Assembly: GCA_003165615.1 (NCBI GenBank)
Contig: PLWR01000240.1
Span: 672-18,807, forward strand
Length of the DNA stretch: 18,136 bases
Direction: 5' to 3'
DNA from: Acidobacteriota bacterium
Lineage (GTDB): Bacteria > Acidobacteriota > Terriglobia > UBA7540
Positions 13,391 through 18,136 of this stretch are shown in pieces (position 1 is the first letter of the stretch; each line of letters opens with the position of its first letter). A program made the translations under genes and the position numbers. The notes beneath the pieces are model-generated. The model did not search any database, was not told the DNA's origin, and saw only the letters and a list, made by a program, of their open reading frames with translations.

Positions 13391-13409
13391 TCAGACGCTG
13401 CGCGTCTGA
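13391..13409 (+). promoter_or_regulatory. Leader hairpin of the small membrane protein gene
   Basis: tcagacgc - tgc - gcgtctga is a perfect 8-bp stem with a 3-nt loop, ending 32 nt before the ATG at 13442. A weaker atttg/caaat stem follows. It could stabilise the mRNA 5' end or act as an operator; there is no evidence for a ligand-binding fold. Confidence 0.35.
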
Positions 13410-13441
13410 TTTGAAATCCAAATTAACTAAGGAGAAATTTC

Positions 13442-13906
13442 ATGAGAACACTCCCCCAGCGTCTGTCGAAGCTGACGCTTGTTGCTCTATCCCTTCTTGC
13501 CAGCCTCCCCCTGCTGATGGCAGTCCCCGCCTTCGCAGACGACTATCCCGGTGGAACTACGGGAGCCGCAGTGATGGGCGCCTTCTTTCTGGTCATGCTC
13601 GTGATCATGATCGCCGCCTACGTCTACTTTGCCTTGGCACTGAAGACCATCGCTGAAAAGACCAACACCGAGAACGGCTGGTGGGCCTGGGTCCCCATCC
13701 TCAATATCATCCTGATGTTGAATATCGCCAAGAAACCGATCTGGTGGATTATTCTTTTGATGATCCCACTGGTCGGCCTCGTAATGGCGATCATCGTCTG
13801 GATGGCCATCGCCGAAGCCCGCAACAAGCCAAGCTGGTGGGGAATTTTGTTGATCATCCCCTTCATTGGCATGATCGTCCCCGGCTACCTGGCCTGGGCA
13901 GACTGA
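13442..13906 (+). CDS. Small multi-pass membrane protein, DUF5684-like
   Basis: This 154-residue protein begins with a signal peptide (about 1-32, ending AVPAFA) or a first membrane helix. Further hydrophobic segments follow near 43-66, 80-96, 99-123 and 132-152. The segment ALALKTIAEKTNTENGWWAW, then VPILNIILML and two related WW-I motifs (PIWWIILLMIPLVG, PSWWGILLIIPFIG), resembles the DUF5684 type of small bacterial membrane proteins, whose function is not established. The two WW-containing blocks look like an internal duplication. The start is strongly supported by aaggag 7 nt before the ATG. It stands alone, 174 nt ahead of the glycosidase gene in the same direction. Confidence 0.85.
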   Translation: MRTLPQRLSKLTLVALSLLASLPLLMAVPAFADDYPGGTTGAAVMGAFFLVMLVIMIAAYVYFALALKTIAEKTNTENGWWAWVPILNIILMLNIAKKPIWWIILLMIPLVGLVMAIIVWMAIAEARNKPSWWGILLIIPFIGMIVPGYLAWAD

Positions 13907-13959
13907 GCGCAACAAAATAGCTTTGAGGTGCCCTGGCGCTCCGCAAAATTGCTTTCCTT

Positions 13960-13974
13960 TCTCCCCAAGGGAGA
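13960..13974 (+). terminator. Short hairpin after the small membrane protein gene
   Basis: tctccc - caa - gggaga forms a 6-bp stem with a 3-nt loop, 54 nt after the stop, followed by a mixed T-containing stretch (gtaatttctct). It is a weak candidate intrinsic terminator. Confidence 0.3.
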
Positions 13975-14080
13975 GTAATTTCTCTGGCGCGCGGTTCAGC
14001 TCCGTTGCCATCCGCACCGCGAGCCTCAGCCGAGTTACCAAGACTCTTGGCACAAATCATAATGGATATGGGGGACTCAA

Positions 14081-17000
14081 ATGAAACGACGGACATTCAT
14101 CCAAAGCTTCGCGGCGGGCGCAGTGACCCTGGTGGGCCTCAAGCCCCGGCTCGATCTTCACGCGGAAACCGCCGACGCGCTGAAAGCGGCATTCCAGCAG
14201 CCGCCCGACGGCGCCCATGCCAAAACGTGGTGGCATTGGATGAATGGCAATGTCACTACCAAGGGCATCACGCTCGACATCGAGGCCATGAAGCGTGCCG
14301 GCATTCGCGGCTTCCAGATTTTCCAGGTGGGCACCGGCATTCCCAAAGGGCCCGTGCCCTACAGCAGTGCCGAACACGCGCGCCTGCTCCAGCACGCCGC
14401 CCGGGAAGCTGACCGCCTGGGAATGGAATTCGACATCATGAATTGCCCCGGCTGGTCTTCCAGCGGCGGCCCCTGGATCACGCCCGAATACTCGATGAAG
14501 CAATTCATCTGGAGCGAAACCCTGGTCCAGGGCGGCCGGCAGGTCACGATGCCGCTCGCGCAACCGTTCACCAAGCTCGATTATTATCGCGATGCCTTCG
14601 TGCTCGCGTTCCCCGCGCTCGAAAGTGAAGGCCAGGCGTGGCAGCAATCTGCCCGCAGGGTCAGCACCCACACGGGGCCGGTTCTCGAAGGATCTGAACT
14701 CAGCGTGACCCCCCGGAATGCCATCGCAATTCTGCCCACAGCTCCCGGCGAGGCGGCTTACCTGCAGTTTGAATTCGCCGCCCCCTTTACCGCTCGCTCC
14801 CTCAGGTTTTACACCCACCCTGCGCCGGGCGAGCCTCAGCCTCCCCACCACCCATCTCCCAATTGGCTGGAAGCTTCTGACGACGGCGTTCAGTTCCGAA
14901 AGATTTGCGACATTGATTTGGGCGGCACCGGTCAGGAAAGGGTGGAGTTCCCCTGCACGGCAAGTTTCCCGGCGGTGCAGGCAAAGTTCTTCCGCATTGT
15001 CTCCCCCTACGCGCTCGCCATTTCGGATGTCCAATTCAGCGGTGCGGCGCGCATTCCCAATTGGACTCGCCAGGCCAATTTCACTCGCTCCCGCGGGTTC
15101 ACCGTGGAGACGGGAGAAATACCGCGCGGCTCCATCATCGATCCTGCCAACGTCATGGATATCACCCCGCACATGGATGCCAGGGGCAATTTGAGCTGGG
15201 ACGCGCCGGCGGGGACGTGGACGGTGCTGCGCATCGGGCAAACCACCACCGGCGTTCAGAATCATCCCGCTCCCGACGGCGGATTAGGACTGGAATGCGA
15301 CAAGTACAGCCGCGCCGCCTACGATTTTCATTTCGACCATTTCTTCGGAGACATATTAGAAGCGCTCGGCCCGCTGGCGGCTCGGGGATTGGCGGGCGCA
15401 GTCATCGATAGTTACGAAACGGGAATGCAGAACTGGACGCAGGAATTTCCGCAGGAGTTCCAGAAGCGCCGCGGCTACGATTTGCGCAAGTATCTGCCCG
15501 CCATGACCGGCCGCATTGTGGAGAGCCCCGAGGTTTCCGAGCGCTTCCTATGGGACATTCGCCGCACCTGTGCTGACCTGATGGCTGACAACTATTATGG
15601 CCGTTTCGCCGAGCGCTGCCACGAGCACAAGATGAAAGCTTACGCCGAACCTTACAACAGCGGGCCCTTTGAAGAACTTCAAAGCGGCGCGCGCCTGGAT
15701 GTGCCCATGGGCGAGTTCTGGGCCGGCCAGGGAAATAGTTCCATCGCCTACAGCGTGAAACTTGCCAGCTCCATTGGGCACCTGTTCGGACAGCCCGTGG
15801 TGGGCGCCGAATCCTTCACCGGCGACCAGCGCTTCGCCATGTGGCAGAACTATCCCTATCAGTTGAAGGGCCAGGGCGATTTGATGTACACGCAGGGGCT
15901 GAATCAGTTCATCTTCCACCGCAACGCCATGCAGCCCCACCCCACCGCCCGTCCCGGCATGACGATGGGGCCGTGGGGATGGGAATGCGACCGCACCAAC
16001 ACCCTTTACGAAGGTCTTACGGGCTGGCTCCAGTACGCTGCCCGCACCCAGAACATGCTGCGCCAGGGAACGCTGGTGGCTGACCTGGTCTACTACGCGG
16101 GGGCGGAAGTCCCCGTGGATACACCGGTATTTCCCGACCAGTTGATGCCCACGCCCCCCGAGGGCTATTACTACGACGTTACCAATGAGGAAGCCATCCT
16201 GACCCGCATGAAAGCTGAGGACGGCCGCATCGTCCTTCCCGACGGCATGAGCTACGGCGTGCTGATTCTTCCTGAGGACAACCGCTTGAATTTGGAATTG
16301 CTGCGCAAGGTTCGCGACTTGGTGAAGGAAGGCGTCGCGCTGGTCGGTCCCAAACCGGAAGTTAATCCTGGGCTCACGGGATATCCCAATAATGACTCGG
16401 AATTGCGCCGGATTGCCGATGAAGTTTGGGGAAATCTCGACGGCTCGACCGTCACCGAACGGAAGTACGGTAAGGGCCGGGTGTTTTGGGGACTGACGCT
16501 GGCGGAGGTTTTGGGCAAGCTGAATACCCAACCCGATTGCGATATCACCTCGCGCTCGGGCGACGCTCCCATTAACTTCATCCATCGCCGCGTGGGTGAC
16601 GCGGAGGTGTACTTTGTCGCCAATCGCCGGCGCCGCGCGGAAGAGCTGGTCTGCACCTTCCGGGTCAAGGGCAGGCAGCCGGAACTGTGGAACCCGGAAA
16701 CCGGCGCGATCAAACATCTCAATATCTACAAGCAGACCGATGCGGGCATCCGCGTTCCGCTGCAACTTGGTCCGGCGGAATCCGTGTTTGTGGTATTCCG
16801 CTCCCCCGCCCCCAAACAGCATTTTGAAGCCATCACCAGGGATGGCAAAACCATCGCCGGAACTGATCCTTTCCCCGCATTTCAAGCCGGGCGCCAGCGT
16901 GAGGTGACGAACGAATTCACCCTGAGTGTTTGGGCCAAGCCCGACCTGAACGTGATCCTGCCACCGCAGGGTAATCACAGCGAAGCAGCGCCCATGCGCA

Positions 17001-18097
17001 GCCTCGTGATCTCTCCGGCCGAGGGCGACACGCTGTATGACACCTATCATGTGTCCTGCGGACTCGCGGTGGGCCGCAACGGGGTGGCCGTCATCGAGCG
17101 CTCGAGCGGCGATTGGTTCACCGTGCTCTCCGTTGCCATGCCCATTGCGGGCTGGGCGCACGTAGCGTTGGTTTACCGGGACGCTGCTCCGTCGTTGTAT
17201 GTGAATGGCAAGCTCGTTGGCCGCGCCGAGGCCTCCGGGGGCAGAGTCATCCATCCCGGCCTGGGTGATGCGCGCGAACGCGACGGCGCCGAATACTTCG
17301 ACGGGGATATGAACGATCCAGAACTTTTTACGGAAGCGCTGGGGGAGGACCGCATCCGGCAGATGGCGGCGGGCGCCATCCCTAGCCCCATCGAGCCTCC
17401 GGATGTGGAATGGGCGGGCGGCGCAACTTTCGACCATCTCTTTTGGCAGGATGGAATATACAAATTGGTCGACGCCGTGGAGAAAACACCTGTAAAGATT
17501 TCGGGAATTGGCAAGCCACTGGAAATTGCCGGACCGTGGCAGGTCAGCTTTCCGCCCAATCTCGGTGCGCCGTCGGAGGTGACGCTGCCCGAATTGATTT
17601 CCCTCCATCAGCACCCCAACCCCGGCGTGAAATACTTCTCTGGGACAGCAACCTATAGCAAGCAGATAAGCATTCCGGGTGGCGCCACTTCAGATGACCG
17701 GCGGATTTACCTGGACCTCGGCTGGGTTCACGTGATGGCGCAGGTTCGCGTGAATGGCCGGGACCTCGGCTTGTTGTGGAAGCCGCCCTTCCGGTTGGAC
17801 ATCACTGGTGCGGTTCAGCCCGGTGCCAATAAGTTGGAGGTCCTCGTCACCAATAATTGGATCAATCGTCTGATCGGCGATGAACAGTTGCCGCCGGAGA
17901 ATGAGTACATGCCCGATGGGGCAATCAAAGTTATCCCGGACTGGTATCTCCAGGGCAAGCCCAAGCCTTCCGGCGGGCGAACCACCTTTGCGACCTGGAA
18001 GCATTTTGATAAGGACTCACCATTGTTGGCGTCGGGGCTGGTGGGACCGGTCCGGCTGCGAACGGCGGTTCGATTGGAGGGGGCCTCATCTTCCTAG
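14081..18097 (+). CDS. Tat-exported GH106-type glycoside hydrolase (putative alpha-L-rhamnosidase) with LamG-like domain
   Basis: This 1338-residue protein begins with a twin-arginine signal (MKRRTFIQSFAAGAVTLVGL). The N-terminal segment PPDGAHAKTWWHWMNGNVTT, then the block around MKRAGIRGFQIFQVGTG and FDIMNCPGWSSSGGPWITPE, match the GH106-like family, whose characterised members remove alpha-L-rhamnose from pectin and other plant glycans. A beta-rich domain lies at about 195-320. Barrel segments with conserved acids follow: VIDSYETGMQNW (E446), YAEPYNSGPF (E523) and GAESFTGDQRF (E577); which of these are catalytic is not decided here. A LamG/concanavalin-like jellyroll spans about 940-1100 (WAHVALVYRD, SLYVNGKLVG). 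A GH2-type sugar-binding-like sandwich follows at about 1145-1330. A purine-rich ggggga precedes the ATG. Substrate specificity is inferred only. Confidence 0.88.
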   Translation: MKRRTFIQSFAAGAVTLVGLKPRLDLHAETADALKAAFQQPPDGAHAKTWWHWMNGNVTTKGITLDIEAMKRAGIRGFQIFQVGTGIPKGPVPYSSAEHARLLQHAAREADRLGMEFDIMNCPGWSSSGGPWITPEYSMKQFIWSETLVQGGRQVTMPLAQPFTKLDYYRDAFVLAFPALESEGQAWQQSARRVSTHTGPVLEGSELSVTPRNAIAILPTAPGEAAYLQFEFAAPFTARSLRFYTHPAPGEPQPPHHPSPNWLEASDDGVQFRKICDIDLGGTGQERVEFPCTASFPAVQAKFFRIVSPYALAISDVQFSGAARIPNWTRQANFTRSRGFTVETGEIPRGSIIDPANVMDITPHMDARGNLSWDAPAGTWTVLRIGQTTTGVQNHPAPDGGLGLECDKYSRAAYDFHFDHFFGDILEALGPLAARGLAGAVIDSYETGMQNWTQEFPQEFQKRRGYDLRKYLPAMTGRIVESPEVSERFLWDIRRTCADLMADNYYGRFAERCHEHKMKAYAEPYNSGPFEELQSGARLDVPMGEFWAGQGNSSIAYSVKLASSIGHLFGQPVVGAESFTGDQRFAMWQNYPYQLKGQGDLMYTQGLNQFIFHRNAMQPHPTARPGMTMGPWGWECDRTNTLYEGLTGWLQYAARTQNMLRQGTLVADLVYYAGAEVPVDTPVFPDQLMPTPPEGYYYDVTNEEAILTRMKAEDGRIVLPDGMSYGVLILPEDNRLNLELLRKVRDLVKEGVALVGPKPEVNPGLTGYPNNDSELRRIADEVWGNLDGSTVTERKYGKGRVFWGLTLAEVLGKLNTQPDCDITSRSGDAPINFIHRRVGDAEVYFVANRRRRAEELVCTFRVKGRQPELWNPETGAIKHLNIYKQTDAGIRVPLQLGPAESVFVVFRSPAPKQHFEAITRDGKTIAGTDPFPAFQAGRQREVTNEFTLSVWAKPDLNVILPPQGNHSEAAPMRSLVISPAEGDTLYDTYHVSCGLAVGRNGVAVIERSSGDWFTVLSVAMPIAGWAHVALVYRDAAPSLYVNGKLVGRAEASGGRVIHPGLGDARERDGAEYFDGDMNDPELFTEALGEDRIRQMAAGAIPSPIEPPDVEWAGGATFDHLFWQDGIYKLVDAVEKTPVKISGIGKPLEIAGPWQVSFPPNLGAPSEVTLPELISLHQHPNPGVKYFSGTATYSKQISIPGGATSDDRRIYLDLGWVHVMAQVRVNGRDLGLLWKPPFRLDITGAVQPGANKLEVLVTNNWINRLIGDEQLPPENEYMPDGAIKVIPDWYLQGKPKPSGGRTTFATWKHFDKDSPLLASGLVGPVRLRTAVRLEGASSS

Positions 18098-18136
18098 TGC
18101 TTAGTTGCAGCAGTTAGCGATCTTATTTTGTCGGGG

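Larger units (their letters stand above)
13065..13441. other. 377-nt divergent non-coding region
   Basis: This region separates the leftward DUF218 gene from the rightward small membrane protein gene. It holds a word array (13132-13182), a distant inverse copy of one word (gtgaagagtt, 13248-13257), a hairpin in the rightward leader (13391-13409) and a strong Shine-Dalgarno (aaggag). ttgaca at 13255 would suit a -35 box, but I find no good -10 at the right distance. No gene is visible. Confidence 0.7.

Noticed and set aside
14057..15265. 402-residue - strand open frame over the start of the glycosidase gene
   Set aside because: Same reason: antisense shadow with Arg/Gly/His-rich composition.
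15548..17614. 688-residue open frame on the - strand inside the glycosidase gene
   Set aside because: It is antisense to a well-supported protein, follows from high GC at third positions, and shows no family motif.

Overview
The window (18.1 kb, GC-rich) reads as a chromosomal segment of a free-living bacterium, most probably an Acidobacteriota member. This placement is inferred from three things: the gene order ispE - tRNA-Gln - prs - rplY - pth - rpsF - rpsR - rplI - dnaB - alr, the many short-word repeats in the gaps, and a large Tat-exported GH106-type glycosidase. No rRNA or other direct taxonomic marker is present. There are no plasmid, phage or transposase genes.

Left edge, + strand (1-1305): the 3' part of hisF, then a divergent hisA, giving the two TIM-barrel enzymes of mid-pathway histidine synthesis. 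Centre, - strand (1312-13064): twelve genes read right to left. They are a membrane DUF218/ElyC-like protein, an exported protein made almost wholly of TPR repeats (with a clear sigma70-type promoter and an adjacent inverted repeat), ispE (isoprenoid synthesis), tRNA-Gln(UUG), prs (PRPP synthase), rplY (bL25), pth (peptidyl-tRNA hydrolase), rpsF (bS6), rpsR (bS18), rplI (bL9), dnaB (replicative helicase) and alr (alanine racemase, overlapping dnaB by ATGA). This is a housekeeping superoperon linking translation, nucleotide precursor supply, replication and cell-wall precursors. Right, + strand (13442-18097): a small membrane protein resembling DUF5684, then a 1338-residue secreted glycosidase with a LamG-like domain and a C-terminal sugar-binding-like sandwich.

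The most unusual content lies between the genes. Most of the longer gaps in the - strand cluster, and the hisF-hisA gap, hold arrays of 7-nt (once 8-nt) words with a fixed core and one to three variable bases. Several arrays occur as two inverted arms around a 5-90 nt loop. Three gaps in the ribosomal-protein operon share one vocabulary (core GAAA), while others use TTNTGAA, GTCCGTN, TCATTGNN, CCCGNNN or AAAGGRT words. These arrays provide the stop codon of ispE and run up to the start of pth. The 709-nt gap upstream of dnaB instead holds a roughly 270-bp inverted array of REP-like GC hairpins, each followed by GAAAG. The genes themselves are ordinary; the inter-gene repeat grammar is the main item worth pursuing.
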